64,000 nucleotides of DNA from an uncultured Tropicimonas sp. (GCA_947495685.1 CANLZY010000013.1:62001-126000), one strand, 5' to 3'; positions 1 through 9,800 are shown, counted from the first letter of the stretch. Notes: generated by a model from the letters alone, not told the origin. Program-made: numbers and translations.

Positions 1-322
1 GCGGTTCATCACCCACGTCATCGGCAGAATGCAGCGCCGGGTCCACGCGAACGGGACCGTCGAGGCGGCCGCCATGGCCGCGGCTGACAACATGTGTGCC
101 GTCGCCCAGCCGTTGTGCGAGGGCGATGACGGTGGGGGTCTTGCCGGTCCCCCCTGCGTTCAGGTTGCCAATGCAGATGACCGGGATTCTGGCGGTGTGG
201 GGGGCGCCGCCCCGTAACCGGCGCGCCGTTGCCGCCGCATAGACCCACCCCAACGGGGCAAGGAGCCGGGCGCGCAGATCAGGGGCATCCGGTGCCGTGT
301 TCCAGAATTCGGGCGCGCGCAT
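1..322 (-). CDS. lpxK: Tetraacyldisaccharide 4'-kinase LpxK (N-terminal part only)
   Basis: LpxK phosphorylates the lipid A disaccharide precursor at the 4' position on the cytoplasmic face of the inner membrane. The visible 107 codons begin MRAPEFWN and carry the family's N-terminal [14 protein letters not shown]-loop, followed by VSRGHGG. The C-terminal two thirds lie beyond the left edge. The start overlaps the waaA stop (TGATG), so the two genes are translationally coupled and form the end of the lipid A/Kdo cluster. Identification is secure from the P-loop and the neighbour; nothing can be said about the rest of the protein. Confidence 0.93.
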   Translation of the reverse strand, partial: MRAPEFWNTAPDAPDLRARLLAPLGWVYAAATARRLRGGAPHTARIPVICIGNLNAGGTGKTPTVIALAQRLGDGTHVVSRGHGGRLDGPVRVDPALHSADDVGDEP

Positions 323-1581
323 CAGGCCGCCTTGTCCCTCAGTGACGCGACAACCAGGCCCGCCAGTCGGTCGAGGACCTGGCTTCCGTCAGAGGCCACG
401 TCCCAAGCGTTCAGTGCCAGCCTTGCCGCCTTGTCCGGGGCGAGCAGTTCGCTGACGGCCCCGCCAAGCTCCTCGGGGCTTGCAATGTATCGAAACGCAC
501 TTGCCCGGCGCAGGCGGCGCAGCTCAGATCCGTGTGGGGCGGCATGGGGCCCGGCAATGATGGCCGACCCCAGGGTCGCCGGTTCCATCGGCGAAGGAAC
601 CTCCCCCCCGGACAGCGTGCCGCCAAGAAAGGTGATCGGCGATACGCGATAGAACAACCCGATTTCTTCGCGGCAATCGGCGATGAAGATGTCGGTGGCG
701 TCATCCGGGTCTTCGTCTGCGTCACGCCGCGCGATGGCCCATCCCTGCAACTGCAGGTCGCTTGACCATTCTGCGCCAAGTACGTCTTTGGGCGGGACGA
801 TGATCAACAACAGCCGGTGCGCCGTGCGCCGTGCGAACTGGTGCGCGGTCAGAACTGCGTCCAGTTCCGCCGGGGTGGGGCAGGAGGCGAGCCAGACAGG
901 GCGGGAGGCGATGGCGGACGCCAGCGTATCACGTTCGGATTCGATGCACGTGGGTGGTTGTGCCACCGGCCGCAAGCGCCCGGTAGTCTCGATCCGGGCC
1001 GGAATGGCGCCAAGGGCCCGGATAGCGCCGGATTCAGCGGCATCCACCGTCAGGATCCGCTCGAACAATCCCAGCAGTCGCCGGTCAATGGCTCCGCGGC
1101 GCTGACTGGGGTAATCCGGTGCAGCGGCGTCCTGCAGGAACAAAGGCATCCCTCCGCGTGCGGCGGCCTCCAGCAGCAGCGGCGCCCCGACCCGATCGAA
1201 CCAGATGCCCGCGTCGGGGCGCCAGTGTTCCAGAAAACGCTGAATCGGACCGCGAAGATCCTCGGGCGCGCGGTGACAGATCAGGGGCGACGCCTCTGGG
1301 GGCGTCTGGAGGTCCGCGGAATCGGAGGTCGCCAGCATGGTCACACCCGGCAGGTCCTCGTCCAGGCGTTCGGTCAGTGATGCGAGCGCCAGTGTTCTGA
1401 TCTCACCGGGAAAGTGGCACCAGATCAGCGGCCCTGCGGGGCGTTCGACGGAGCCGCGCCCCAGACGCTCTGACGCAAGCCGTCCCGGGTCCCCGGCTTG
1501 CTGAGACTGGATTGCCAGCCGACGCACCAGTCCCGGCGCACGCACGCGCGCCTTCAGGCGAGAGAAGGTCAGCGCGTCCAA
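322..1581 (-). CDS. waaA: 3-deoxy-D-manno-octulosonic acid (Kdo) transferase, divergent WaaA/KdtA
   Basis: This enzyme adds Kdo from CMP-Kdo to lipid IVA at the inner membrane. The C-terminal half matches the WaaA glycosyltransferase fold: a GLFYRVSP segment, [17 protein letters not shown], then a GPH motif, which fits the usual 'GGSL..HGGHN.LEP..G....GPH' block. The N-terminal region is short, and the usual HAASxGE acceptor motif is degenerate (CHFPGE; the GE is kept). The reading frame stays open upstream through DUF4170. I chose the TTG at 1581, just after the DUF4170 stop, which gives 419 residues, close to family size. No strong ribosome site is visible and the start is uncertain. It overlaps lpxK downstream. 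Confidence 0.82.
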   Translation of the reverse strand: MDALTFSRLKARVRAPGLVRRLAIQSQQAGDPGRLASERLGRGSVERPAGPLIWCHFPGEIRTLALASLTERLDEDLPGVTMLATSDSADLQTPPEASPLICHRAPEDLRGPIQRFLEHWRPDAGIWFDRVGAPLLLEAAARGGMPLFLQDAAAPDYPSQRRGAIDRRLLGLFERILTVDAAESGAIRALGAIPARIETTGRLRPVAQPPTCIESERDTLASAIASRPVWLASCPTPAELDAVLTAHQFARRTAHRLLLIIVPPKDVLGAEWSSDLQLQGWAIARRDADEDPDDATDIFIADCREEIGLFYRVSPITFLGGTLSGGEVPSPMEPATLGSAIIAGPHAAPHGSELRRLRRASAFRYIASPEELGGAVSELLAPDKAARLALNAWDVASDGSQVLDRLAGLVVASLRDKAA

Positions 1582-1588
1582 TGCCGGA

Positions 1589-1831
1589 TCAGTCGAGTTC
1601 TTCGGTCGACGAGGCTTCGGCTTCCTCGTCCCGCAGGCGGTGCAGGTGGGCAATGAAATACCGCATGTGGGCATTGTCCACGGTGCGCTGCGCATTCGAC
1701 TTCCATGCATCGTGGGCCGATGCGTAGTCGGGGAACATCCCGACGATGTGGATATCGTTGACGTCCTTGAAGGTGTTCTTCGAGGGATCGACGAGTTCGC
1801 CGCCAAAGACGAGGTGAAGGCGCTGAGCCAT
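1589..1831 (-). CDS. DUF4170 domain protein
   Basis: An 80-residue acidic cytoplasmic protein (MAQRLHLVFGGEL start) of the DUF4170 family, commonly found immediately upstream of waaA in alphaproteobacteria. It has no signal peptide or membrane segment. It contains a central FKDVNDIHIVG stretch and an acidic tail ending EELD. The conserved position suggests a role linked to the Kdo/lipid A cluster, but no function is established. The stop lies 8 bases before the proposed waaA start. Confidence 0.88.
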   Translation of the reverse strand: MAQRLHLVFGGELVDPSKNTFKDVNDIHIVGMFPDYASAHDAWKSNAQRTVDNAHMRYFIAHLHRLRDEEAEASSTEELD

Positions 1832-1936
1832 TGCTCTCTCCGTTTCATGCTTGAATTTTTCGGCACCCTAGCCAGATCCCTCCGCACGTCAAGGCAGGGG
1901 GCGCTAACGGCTGCACAGGTTGCCCATCGCCACCCG

Positions 1937-2407
1937 TCAGGGCGCAGGATCGGCACAGGCCGGGCCTGAATAGTCGCCGCGAATGACAACAACGTTGTCA
2001 TCAGGCCGATAGAACAGCAGGTCGGTGCAGGCCAGCACATCCTCGCCCCGCACCGACAGAATGAGGAAGTCGTCTCCCATGCTGCCCCAGGTCAGGCCAC
2101 CTCCGATGTTTTTTGTCAGGGCCCACCGCCCCGGCGCACCGACAAAGAAGTAGGTATAGCGCCCATAGTTCTTCAGGTTGTGCAGGTAGGGATCCAGCAC
2201 CGAATAATCTCGCAGCAGCCGAAACGGAGCGACGGACCAGCCTTGACCAGCCTTCAGGTGAACACGGCAGTTTGCGCCTGCGGGCAGTCCTGCCGGGTCG
2301 GTTCCCGTGATGATGCCGTCGCGGTGCGCTGCCTTGGTGATATGAACAAAGGTTCGTGCCCGCAGGTCTTCCAGCTTTGCGGAACCGACAGGATAGGCAA
2401 TGGGCAT
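1937..2407 (-). CDS. Hypothetical protein, 156 residues
   Basis: I do not recognise this protein. It is preferred over the overlapping frames because it fills the gap between cysQ and DUF4170 on the same strand and has protein-like composition (aromatic and hydrophobic residues evenly spread, few Arg/Pro runs). The N-terminal part (LEDLRARTFVHITKAAHRDG) and C-terminal part (DFLILSVRGEDVLACTDLL) look like a compact beta-rich domain. No signal peptide or transmembrane helix is evident, and two of its three cysteines lie near the C-terminus. Gaps of about 100 bases on each side suggest it may not be coupled to its neighbours. Confidence 0.6.
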   Translation of the reverse strand: MPIAYPVGSAKLEDLRARTFVHITKAAHRDGIITGTDPAGLPAGANCRVHLKAGQGWSVAPFRLLRDYSVLDPYLHNLKNYGRYTYFFVGAPGRWALTKNIGGGLTWGSMGDDFLILSVRGEDVLACTDLLFYRPDDNVVVIRGDYSGPACADPAP

Positions 2408-2503
2408 GGGGTCGCCTCCATGATGACTGAAATGCCGTCAGGGTACACCACGGGTCGCAGGCGACCAAAGAGAATGCAGAATGAGCCCCGGCCGCAGGGA
2501 GGG

Positions 2504-3280
2504 TCAGCCTTCCAGTCGTGCCAACATGTCTGCATGTACGCCCGGCGTCGCACAGAGGATTCCGCTGGAATATCGCTTGAGGCTGTTGAAGGTGATTGGC
2601 TGGCCGAGCCTGTCCGACACGCGCGCCCCGGACTCCTCGGCGATCAGGGTGCCTGCGGCCGTGTCCCACTCCCAGCTGTCGCGCAGGGTCAGCATCCCGT
2701 CGAACCGTCCCTCGGCAACCAGGGCCAGCCGATAGGCCAGCGAACTGCGGAAATGCCGCTTCACGTCGGGCGCACCGCCGACCCAATGACGATCGTGCAA
2801 GGTCGGATGCGCCACCAGCAGGTCGGCACCGATCAGCGACTGGCGCGGGCTGGCCGCTACCGGATTACCGTTCAACCGCGCGCCACGCCCCCGCTCCGCG
2901 GTGTAGAGCTTGTTCAGCAGCGGCAGAAAGACCACGGCGGCCACCGGCCTGCCAGCCACGACCACGGCCAGCGAGTGCGACCAGTTCTTGTGGCCTTCGG
3001 TAAAGGCACGGGTGCCGTCGATCGGATCGACGATGAACAGCCGCTCGCGGCTCAGCCGCTCCACCCCGTCGGGGCTTTCCTCCGACATCCAGCCATAGTC
3101 CGGCCTGGCACCGGTCAGGCGCTCCAGCAGCATCGCGTCGACTTCCAGGTCGGCCTCGGTGACCGGCCCTTGCCCGTCGTCCTTTTCCCAGACCTGATGC
3201 CCATCACGAAAGTGCCGGCAGGCGATCTCGCCTGCCGCGAGCGCGGCGTCGGTCAGCAGGTCCAGATCACTCCCCGGCAA
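2504..3280 (-). CDS. cysQ: Inositol monophosphatase family protein, CysQ-like 3'(2'),5'-bisphosphate nucleotidase
   Basis: A Mg-dependent phosphatase of 258 residues, probably removing the 3'-phosphate of PAP formed during sulfur assimilation. The family metal-binding motifs are present: SEES near residue 67, VDPIDGTRAF near residue 84 and SWEWDTAAG near residue 202. An inositol-phosphate or other sugar-phosphate substrate cannot be excluded. The start overlaps the end of pmbA by 14 bases, so the two are co-transcribed, an arrangement seen in related Rhodobacteraceae. Confidence 0.88.
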   Translation of the reverse strand: MPGSDLDLLTDAALAAGEIACRHFRDGHQVWEKDDGQGPVTEADLEVDAMLLERLTGARPDYGWMSEESPDGVERLSRERLFIVDPIDGTRAFTEGHKNWSHSLAVVVAGRPVAAVVFLPLLNKLYTAERGRGARLNGNPVAASPRQSLIGADLLVAHPTLHDRHWVGGAPDVKRHFRSSLAYRLALVAEGRFDGMLTLRDSWEWDTAAGTLIAEESGARVSDRLGQPITFNSLKRYSSGILCATPGVHADMLARLEG

Positions 3281-4613
3281 GCGTCAGCCCTTCGACCAGC
3301 AGTGACGGCACCACGCGCGACAGATGCGGGCGCGCATCGTTTGCCGGGATCAGCGTCTTCAGCATGTCGCGAAGGTTTCCGGCAATGGTGCATTCGTTCA
3401 CCGGATAGGCCAGTTCGCCATTCTCGACCCAGAACCCGGAGGCCCCGCGCGAATAATCCCCGGTTGTCGGATTGATCGTCGAGCCGATCATCGAGGTCAC
3501 CAGCAACCCGGTGCCCATCTCGGCCAGCAATGCTTCGCGGCTGTGCTCGCCCGGGGTCAGCGCGATATTGGAGACCGACGGCGAGGGGGGCGAAGAGGTG
3601 CCGCGCGCGGCGTTGGCGGTGCTTTCCAGCCCCAGCTTGCGTGCCGTCGCCAGATCCAGAATCCAGCCTTGCAGCATGCCGTCGCGCACGATGTCACGCG
3701 GTGCCGTCGCCAGCCCTTCGGCGTCAAACAGGCGCGAGCCTTGCACGCGGGCGCGATGCGGGTTTTCCGTCACTGACAGGGCGGTGGGCAGGACCTGTTC
3801 GCCCATTGCGTCGCGCAGCCACGAACTGCCGCGCACGATGGCACTGCCATTGATCGCCCCCAGCAGGTGCCCGATGAGCGAGGATGCGACCCGTTCGTCA
3901 AACAACACCGGAAACGCACCGGTGCGTGGCTTTCTGGCGCCACGGCGGGCCAGGGTTCGCTCGGCGGCGATCCGGCCGACCTCTTCGGGGCTGGGAAGGT
4001 CGCTCCAGTAGACCCGGCCTTCGCCAAAATAATCGCGTTCCATCCCGGTGCCTTCGCCCGTGATCGCGACAGCATAGAGGCTCGAGTCCGTGCGGGCGTA
4101 GCCGCCCGAAAATCCGCCCGATGTCGCCAGGTGAACCCGGCGGCGGCCATACCCCGCCCCGACCGAATCGACTCGGCTGATACCCTCGACCGCCAGTGCG
4201 GCGCTTTCGGCCCGTCGCGCGATGTCCTGCAGCAACGCCGGGGCCGGCTCGTCTGCCGGATCCGAAAGATCCAGCCCCGACGCATCCCGATCCTGCGCCA
4301 ACAGCTCTGCGGGCGCCTGTCCAACGCCGGAATCCTCTGGCGCCTCGCGGGCCATTGCAACCGCGCGTTCAGCCATTTCGGCAAAGGTTCCCGCAGAGGT
4401 ATCGGAGGAGGAAACGCAGGCCTGCCGTTGTCCGATCATCACCCGTAACCCGGCGTCGACCCCCTCGGACCGTTCCGCCTGTTCCAGCGCGCCGTTGCGC
4501 ACTTCGATCGAAATCGAGGTTCCATCGACCACAATGGCATCCGCAGCCTCGGCACCGGCCGCTTTGGCGGCCTTCAGAAGGGCTTGGGTGAGGGTATCGA
4601 GCGGCTGGGCCAT
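3267..4613 (-). CDS. pmbA: TldD/PmbA family metalloprotease subunit (TldE)
   Basis: A 448-residue PmbA/TldE homologue, the partner subunit of the TldD/TldE zinc protease that trims peptides and degrades CcdA-like antitoxins in E. coli. Recognisable blocks are the N-terminal VDGTSISIEVRNGALE, the central GGYARTDSS, and the C-terminal NPTTGDYSRGASGFWVENGE segment typical of PmbA. PmbA itself lacks the zinc-binding HExxxH of TldD, and none is seen here. The open frame continues about 200 codons further upstream, but the ATG at 4613 is preceded by a good AGGAGG site and begins the conserved domain. Divergent from the protease gene at 4773. Confidence 0.93.
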   Translation of the reverse strand: MAQPLDTLTQALLKAAKAAGAEAADAIVVDGTSISIEVRNGALEQAERSEGVDAGLRVMIGQRQACVSSSDTSAGTFAEMAERAVAMAREAPEDSGVGQAPAELLAQDRDASGLDLSDPADEPAPALLQDIARRAESAALAVEGISRVDSVGAGYGRRRVHLATSGGFSGGYARTDSSLYAVAITGEGTGMERDYFGEGRVYWSDLPSPEEVGRIAAERTLARRGARKPRTGAFPVLFDERVASSLIGHLLGAINGSAIVRGSSWLRDAMGEQVLPTALSVTENPHRARVQGSRLFDAEGLATAPRDIVRDGMLQGWILDLATARKLGLESTANAARGTSSPPSPSVSNIALTPGEHSREALLAEMGTGLLVTSMIGSTINPTTGDYSRGASGFWVENGELAYPVNECTIAGNLRDMLKTLIPANDARPHLSRVVPSLLVEGLTLAGE

Positions 4614-4772
4614 GAGCGGTCCTCCTGCGTGGCTGCTTTCCCAAGCAGCTAGGGTGGATCGTCTTCCGGTGCAAGGCAGTTGCGGGCCGTGTTCTGTCTT
4701 GAACCCCGCCCGTGGCTGTACATATCTGCGTCCGTGATCCCTGTTGCCGGATAAAAAGTCGGAGTCCTTGCG

Positions 4773-6161
4773 ATGCGCCGTGTTCCCGCGTTGTTCCTGT
4801 TCATTCTTCTGGGGCTGGCTGGCCCCCTGTCCGCCGAAACCAAAGTGCCCGATAACCAGGGCGAAGTGCAGCTGTCCTTTGCCCCGGTGGTGCAACGCAG
4901 TGCGCCGGCGGTGGTCAACATCTACGCCAGTTGGGTAACCGAGCGGCGCGCCAGCCCGTTTGCCGACGACCCGTTCTTTTCGCAATTCTTTGGTGGGTTT
5001 GACCGGGCGACGCCACGGGTTCAGAACTCTCTCGGCTCCGGCGTGATCGTGTCGGCCGATGGCATCGTGGTGTCCAACTACCACGTCGTGCAGGAAGCTA
5101 CGGACATCCGCGTGGTGTTGGCCGACCGACGGGAATTTGCCGGCGAGGTTCTGCTGAGCGATCGAGAGGCGGATATCGCCGTGATCCGGCTGGCCGATGC
5201 GCAAGAATTGCCCGCGTTGGAGTTTGCCCAATCAGAAGCCGCAGCGGTCGGGGATCTGGTGCTGGCAATCGGCAACCCCTTTGGTGTCGGGCAGACCGTC
5301 AGCAGCGGCATCATCTCGGCCACGGCCCGCACGGGGGCGGCCACCCGGCAGGGGGCAGGCTATTTCCTGCAGACCGACGCGCCGATCAATCCGGGCAACT
5401 CCGGCGGCGCGCTGGTCGACATGTCGGGCCGGCTGGTCGGGTTGAACACCTCTATCCTGACCCGCTCGGGCGGCTCCAACGGGATCGGGTTTGCCATCCC
5501 TTCCGATCTGGTGGCGCAATATGTGCAGCAGGCGGTGGCCGGGCACGACGACTTTCGGCGGCCATGGTCGGGTGTCGCGGTGCAGCAGGTGGACGGCGGG
5601 TTGGCCGACGCCCTTGGTCAGGGCATTCCGACCGGCGTTCTGATCAGCGAGATCCACCCGGCCAGCCCCTTTGCCGAAGCGGACCTGCGCGCGGGCGATG
5701 TCATCCTGTCGGTCAATGCATTGCCGGTGAATGCGCAGGACGAACTGGAATACCGACTCCTGACCCAGGGTGTGGGCGCCGACGTGACGGTGGAGGTCCT
5801 GCGGGACGGCACCGCCAACAGCCACGTTGTTGCCGTGCGCGAAGCACCGGGTGTGCCGGGCGCAAACCCGATCCGGATCGACGCGGATTCGCCGCTGGCC
5901 GGGCTTCTGGTCGCCGATGTCACCCCGCGACTGATCGACGAGTTGAACCTGCCGCTGTCGGCCAGTGGGGTTCTGGTGGTGCGGGCCGATGGCCCCTCGG
6001 CCCGGTTGGGGTTGCGGGGTGGTGATGTTGTGCGGACGGTGAATGGGCAACAGGTGCAAACGGCAGCGGACCTGGACCGGATGGTTCGACGGGGCGCCCG
6101 CGCCTGGGACATGCAGATCGGGCGCGGTGGCCAAACGTTGCGGCTGCGGGTGCGGGGCTGA
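4773..6161 (+). CDS. degQ: Do/DegQ-type periplasmic serine endoprotease
   Basis: An HtrA-family protease of 462 residues for periplasmic protein quality control. It has an N-terminal signal peptide (hydrophobic core LFLFILLGLAG, cleavage near LSA-ET), then a chymotrypsin-like domain with the triad His104 (NYHVV), Asp134 (ADIAV) and Ser210 (GNSGG), followed by two PDZ domains (roughly residues 250-360 and 370-460). It could equally be called DegP. Divergent from pmbA across about 160 bases that must hold both promoters. Confidence 0.94.
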   Translation: MRRVPALFLFILLGLAGPLSAETKVPDNQGEVQLSFAPVVQRSAPAVVNIYASWVTERRASPFADDPFFSQFFGGFDRATPRVQNSLGSGVIVSADGIVVSNYHVVQEATDIRVVLADRREFAGEVLLSDREADIAVIRLADAQELPALEFAQSEAAAVGDLVLAIGNPFGVGQTVSSGIISATARTGAATRQGAGYFLQTDAPINPGNSGGALVDMSGRLVGLNTSILTRSGGSNGIGFAIPSDLVAQYVQQAVAGHDDFRRPWSGVAVQQVDGGLADALGQGIPTGVLISEIHPASPFAEADLRAGDVILSVNALPVNAQDELEYRLLTQGVGADVTVEVLRDGTANSHVVAVREAPGVPGANPIRIDADSPLAGLLVADVTPRLIDELNLPLSASGVLVVRADGPSARLGLRGGDVVRTVNGQQVQTAADLDRMVRRGARAWDMQIGRGGQTLRLRVRG

Positions 6162-6330
6162 ATGCGGCCAATGTGACGGCTGTGTTCGGTTTGCGCAATG
6201 CGGGCCTGCCACGGGCGCAGCGCTTGACCGCCGTGGCCCGATGGACGATTGCGGCGTGACAGTCTAACAAGCGGGCAAACCTGCGGGAGGCCCGGCTGGG
6301 CTGACGCACACCACCGCACTGGAGGCGACC

Positions 6331-8010
6331 TTGCCCAGCACTCCCGGATCTCCCAGCGAGCTCAGACGCCTGACCGAGATATCGTCGATCCTGATCCGTT
6401 ATGGGTTCGGGGATTTCCTGCGCTATGCCGGTGTCGACCAGATTGTCGAAAAGGCTGGCCAGATCCTGCATTGGCGGGGTCAGGAACACGTCGAGGACCT
6501 GCCCGCACCCGAACGGATGCGCAAGGCGCTGGAAGAGATGGGGCCGACCTTCATCAAGCTTGGCCAGATCCTGTCGACCCGCGTCGATCTGTTGACACCG
6601 GATTACATTCGCGAGTTGGAAAAGCTGCGCGACCATGTTCCCACCCTTCCGTACGAGGAATTGGTGGTCGAGGTCGAAACCCAGATCGGCGGTCCGCTGG
6701 CGGATGTCTTTGCCCGGCTCGACACAGAACCGCTGGCCGCAGGTTCCATCGCCCAGACCCATCGCGCCCGGCTGCAAACCGGCGAGGAGGTGGTAATCAA
6801 GATCCGCCGCCCCGGCATCGGACGCACCATCGAGGCCGATTTGCGGCTGCTGCGCCGGGTTGCGCGCTTTGCTGCCCGGCATTTCGAGGACATCGCCCGG
6901 TTCCAGCCCGAACAGATCATCCAGGAATTCGCCAACTCGATCCATAACGAGCTCGACTTTGCCATCGAGGGGCGCAACGCCGAGACCATCGCGACCAGTT
7001 TTTCCGACGATCTGACCATCTCGACGCCCAAGGTGTTCTGGGACGTCACCAACGAGCGGATGAACGTTCAGGAGTTCATCGATGGCGTGGCCGGCAGTGA
7101 CCGCGACGCGGTGAACTCGGGTGGGTTCGACAAGAAGATCATCGCGGTGCGTGGCGCCAACGCGGTCCTGAAGATGATGTTCGAGGACCGGTTCTTTCAT
7201 GCCGATCCGCATCCCGGCAATGTGTTCTACCTTCCCGAAAACCGGATCGTGTTCATCGATTTTGGCATGGTCGGGCAGCTCAGCCGCCAGCGCCGGGACG
7301 AGATGGTGGACCTGTTGTACGGCATGGTCGAACGCCGCGCCGACAAGGTGACCGAGATCCTGCTGGCCTGGGCCGACGCCGACGTGCGCCAGAACCTGCA
7401 ACTGGAAAGCCGGATCGACGCGTTTATCGACCGGATTCATGGCGTGGCGCTGGACCGGCTGGATATCGCGGCGCTGACCCGTGACCTGTTTTCAGCCATG
7501 CGGGACCACGATCTGGCATTGCCGTCGGACCTGACGCTGATGGGCAAGGCCTTTGCCTCGTTGGACGGCATGGGGCGGCAGCTCGACCCCGAATTCGACA
7601 TGATGGCGGTGGCGCAACCGTTTCTGCGCAGGCAGATACTGCGCCGCTATGCCCCCGACCGGCTGGCGCGCAAGGCCAAGGACGGGGCCACTGAGGGGCT
7701 GGAGCTTGTCACCGGCCTGCCGCGCGACCTGAAAAAGCTGCTGACCCAGGCGCAACGGGGCCAATTGCGGTTCGGCATCGACGTGTTCCAGATGGATCGC
7801 CATCTCGACCGGATCGACCGCGCGTTGACGCGGGTCAGCATGGCGATCGTGATCGCGGCGCTGGTGATGGGGTCGTCGATGGTGATGAGCTTTTCCGAGG
7901 CCAAGATGCCGGTCGGATTGTCGGTCTTTGCCATGCTCGGCTTTGCCGGGTCGGTTCTGGGAGGGTTCTGGCTGATCTACTCGACCTGGCGGGGCGGCGG
8001 GCGGCGCTGA
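6331..8010 (+). CDS. ABC1/AarF/UbiB-family atypical protein kinase
   Basis: A 559-residue member of the UbiB family, whose members support ubiquinone biosynthesis. The ABC1 signatures are all present: the KxGQ-type motif FIKLGQILSTR near residue 75, the alanine-rich AGSIAQTHRA loop, VIKIRRP with the ATP-site lysine, ELDFAIEG, the HADPHPGN catalytic loop and the FIDFGMVG metal-binding motif. Two hydrophobic helices lie at the C-terminus, as in UbiB. The TTG start is supported by GGAGG seven bases upstream. It is not beside ubiE, where ubiB usually sits in this order, so it may be a paralogue. Confidence 0.9.
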   Translation: MPSTPGSPSELRRLTEISSILIRYGFGDFLRYAGVDQIVEKAGQILHWRGQEHVEDLPAPERMRKALEEMGPTFIKLGQILSTRVDLLTPDYIRELEKLRDHVPTLPYEELVVEVETQIGGPLADVFARLDTEPLAAGSIAQTHRARLQTGEEVVIKIRRPGIGRTIEADLRLLRRVARFAARHFEDIARFQPEQIIQEFANSIHNELDFAIEGRNAETIATSFSDDLTISTPKVFWDVTNERMNVQEFIDGVAGSDRDAVNSGGFDKKIIAVRGANAVLKMMFEDRFFHADPHPGNVFYLPENRIVFIDFGMVGQLSRQRRDEMVDLLYGMVERRADKVTEILLAWADADVRQNLQLESRIDAFIDRIHGVALDRLDIAALTRDLFSAMRDHDLALPSDLTLMGKAFASLDGMGRQLDPEFDMMAVAQPFLRRQILRRYAPDRLARKAKDGATEGLELVTGLPRDLKKLLTQAQRGQLRFGIDVFQMDRHLDRIDRALTRVSMAIVIAALVMGSSMVMSFSEAKMPVGLSVFAMLGFAGSVLGGFWLIYSTWRGGGRR

Positions 8011-8084
8011 TCCAGCGGGCCGCGTTTGCGACCGTTGAGCGTTCGCGGTTGTGCGTGCATGCACCGAATTCCGGCCGACCCTTG

Positions 8085-8122
8085 GAAACGAAAACGGCGG
8101 CCACTCGAACGCAGCCGCCGCG
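8085..8122 (-). terminator. Rho-independent terminator of the DUF2125 gene
   Basis: Arms CGGCGGC (8095-8101) and GCCGCCG (8114-8120) form a GC-rich stem. Read on the minus strand it is followed by TTTTCGTTT. It lies about 20 bases beyond the minus-strand DUF2125 stop and may also block read-through from the convergent kinase gene. Confidence 0.65.
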
Positions 8123-8142
8123 AAATGTCTTGGGTCAGGCGT

Positions 8143-9657
8143 TCAGAATGGCATCGGTGCGCCGTTGATCAGGACCTTGCCCGAGGAATCGACCGCGATT
8201 TCCGACAGCAGCTCGTCCGGTCCGGCACCGGGCTTGGCAAACATGCCGGTCATCATCCGCACCATCATCACCTGATCTTCCGGCACAAGGCCCATCTTGG
8301 TCAGGTTTTCCAGCAGGCCGTTTCCACCCACAAGTCGCAGGCTTGCCGAGCCTTCGGGGCGCGGCATACCCTCGAACGTGGTCACGTCGGCATTGTCGAT
8401 CTTGAACGCGCCGTTGCCGGTCAGTTCCGCGCCGCCGATGGACAACTTCAGTTCGTTGATGTCCACGGTTTCCAGTTGCCCGGGTGTCTCGCCCGAGGTC
8501 TCGACGTCCATCATTGCCTGTTCGTCAAAGATGTCGATCATCCAACGCCCCGTTCCAGCGAGGTCGACGATCAGGGTCGCCGGGTCGCGCGGAAGGATAG
8601 CGGCAGGGTCGATCATCGACCAGATCTCTTCGCCGACGGCCAACCCTTCAAAGGCAAGGCGCAGGGCAAAGGGGGCCGCCATGTCCGTTTCCTGCACCGG
8701 CATGGCCAACTTGGTGCCCACCGAATCCGCTTTTGCAGTCACCTGCGGAAAGGGGATCTGGCTGCCCGAGACGGTGATGTCGAGTCCGTTGTAGGCCACG
8801 TCATAGGCCATGGTGTCGGCGTTCAGCACGAATCCGGCCTCGCCGCCGGTCAGGCTGCCGTTGGCCTTGGCGGATTCGCTCTGGTCCTGGAAGTCCATGG
8901 CAAAGTCAACAGCGCCGTACCTTGCGCTGCCTTCGACGGCAAAGCCGTCCTGCAACGCCTTGGCGAAGTCTTCGACATCGCCGATATCCATGCCCTGGCC
9001 GGTGCTGGTCGAGGCGAGGTCCGCGATGGCAACAGTCATGTCCATCGTGCCGTCGCCCTCGGGATCATTGATCTTCACGTCAATGTCCAGATTGGTCGCG
9101 GACACGTCGGATTCGACCACAACCGGGACGGATCCGCCGACGGAATAGGCGCCGACGACACCCTTCAGCGAGGCCATGACCGTCATCGGAAACGCCTTGT
9201 CGTCGATCATGAAGCCAGACAGGTTCACCCCGATCGACGGGGCGTCGTAGGTGAACGCGGTGCCGCCATCGGCGTCGCTTGCAACCATCTTGAGGCCGGA
9301 TTGGGTAAAGGTCACGACGCCGTCGATCTGTTCGCCGTCCTCGCTAGTGCCCGAGATCGCCATCGGAAATGACTCCGACATCGTGATCTCGACGGTCCCG
9401 TCGCCTTGCTCGGCAAAGACCAGCTGGTCGATCCGTATCGCGATGGAGGTATCTTCGACCACGGACGAAATGCCGACGCCGTTGACCGTCAGCTTGCCGC
9501 CCATGCTCTGTTCGCCGTCATTGGTCAGCGTCTGGCCGTAGCCACTTGCCAGCGTCTGCCAGTTGTCCCATGCCTGCTGCGCCGTCAGGGTCCAGCCGGC
9601 GGCGGGCACTGCAATCAGCGTTGCCGCAGAAACACTCCCCAGAATCCACTGTTTCAT
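8143..9657 (-). CDS. DUF2125 domain-containing secreted protein
   Basis: A 504-residue exported protein with a clear signal peptide (MKQWILGSVSAATLIAVPAAG). The mature chain is rich in alternating beta-type segments with Asp/Gly/Thr and only two Trp clusters, and resembles the DUF2125 family common in Rhodobacteraceae. No catalytic motif is seen. It probably resides in the periplasm or on the inner face of the outer membrane; its role is unknown. It is monocistronic, with its own terminator and a divergent SDR gene upstream. Confidence 0.8.
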   Translation of the reverse strand: MKQWILGSVSAATLIAVPAAGWTLTAQQAWDNWQTLASGYGQTLTNDGEQSMGGKLTVNGVGISSVVEDTSIAIRIDQLVFAEQGDGTVEITMSESFPMAISGTSEDGEQIDGVVTFTQSGLKMVASDADGGTAFTYDAPSIGVNLSGFMIDDKAFPMTVMASLKGVVGAYSVGGSVPVVVESDVSATNLDIDVKINDPEGDGTMDMTVAIADLASTSTGQGMDIGDVEDFAKALQDGFAVEGSARYGAVDFAMDFQDQSESAKANGSLTGGEAGFVLNADTMAYDVAYNGLDITVSGSQIPFPQVTAKADSVGTKLAMPVQETDMAAPFALRLAFEGLAVGEEIWSMIDPAAILPRDPATLIVDLAGTGRWMIDIFDEQAMMDVETSGETPGQLETVDINELKLSIGGAELTGNGAFKIDNADVTTFEGMPRPEGSASLRLVGGNGLLENLTKMGLVPEDQVMMVRMMTGMFAKPGAGPDELLSEIAVDSSGKVLINGAPMPF

Positions 9658-9800
9658 GACGAGCCATCCTTCCCTAAAAAATTCCTCGCACCGACTCTCT
9701 GTCAGCGCTTGAGGTCGGTCAAGGGCAATGGCGGAACCCCCTTCCGTTGGCTAGAAAAAAACGGCATCTCGTAACGGAGATTTGACGAAGGGGAGAAACG

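Noticed and set aside
5920-7440. Long minus-strand open frame opposite the UbiB-family kinase
   Set aside because: Antisense shadow of a gene with complete ABC1 motifs; composition rich in His/Arg/Asp/Gln without domain pattern.
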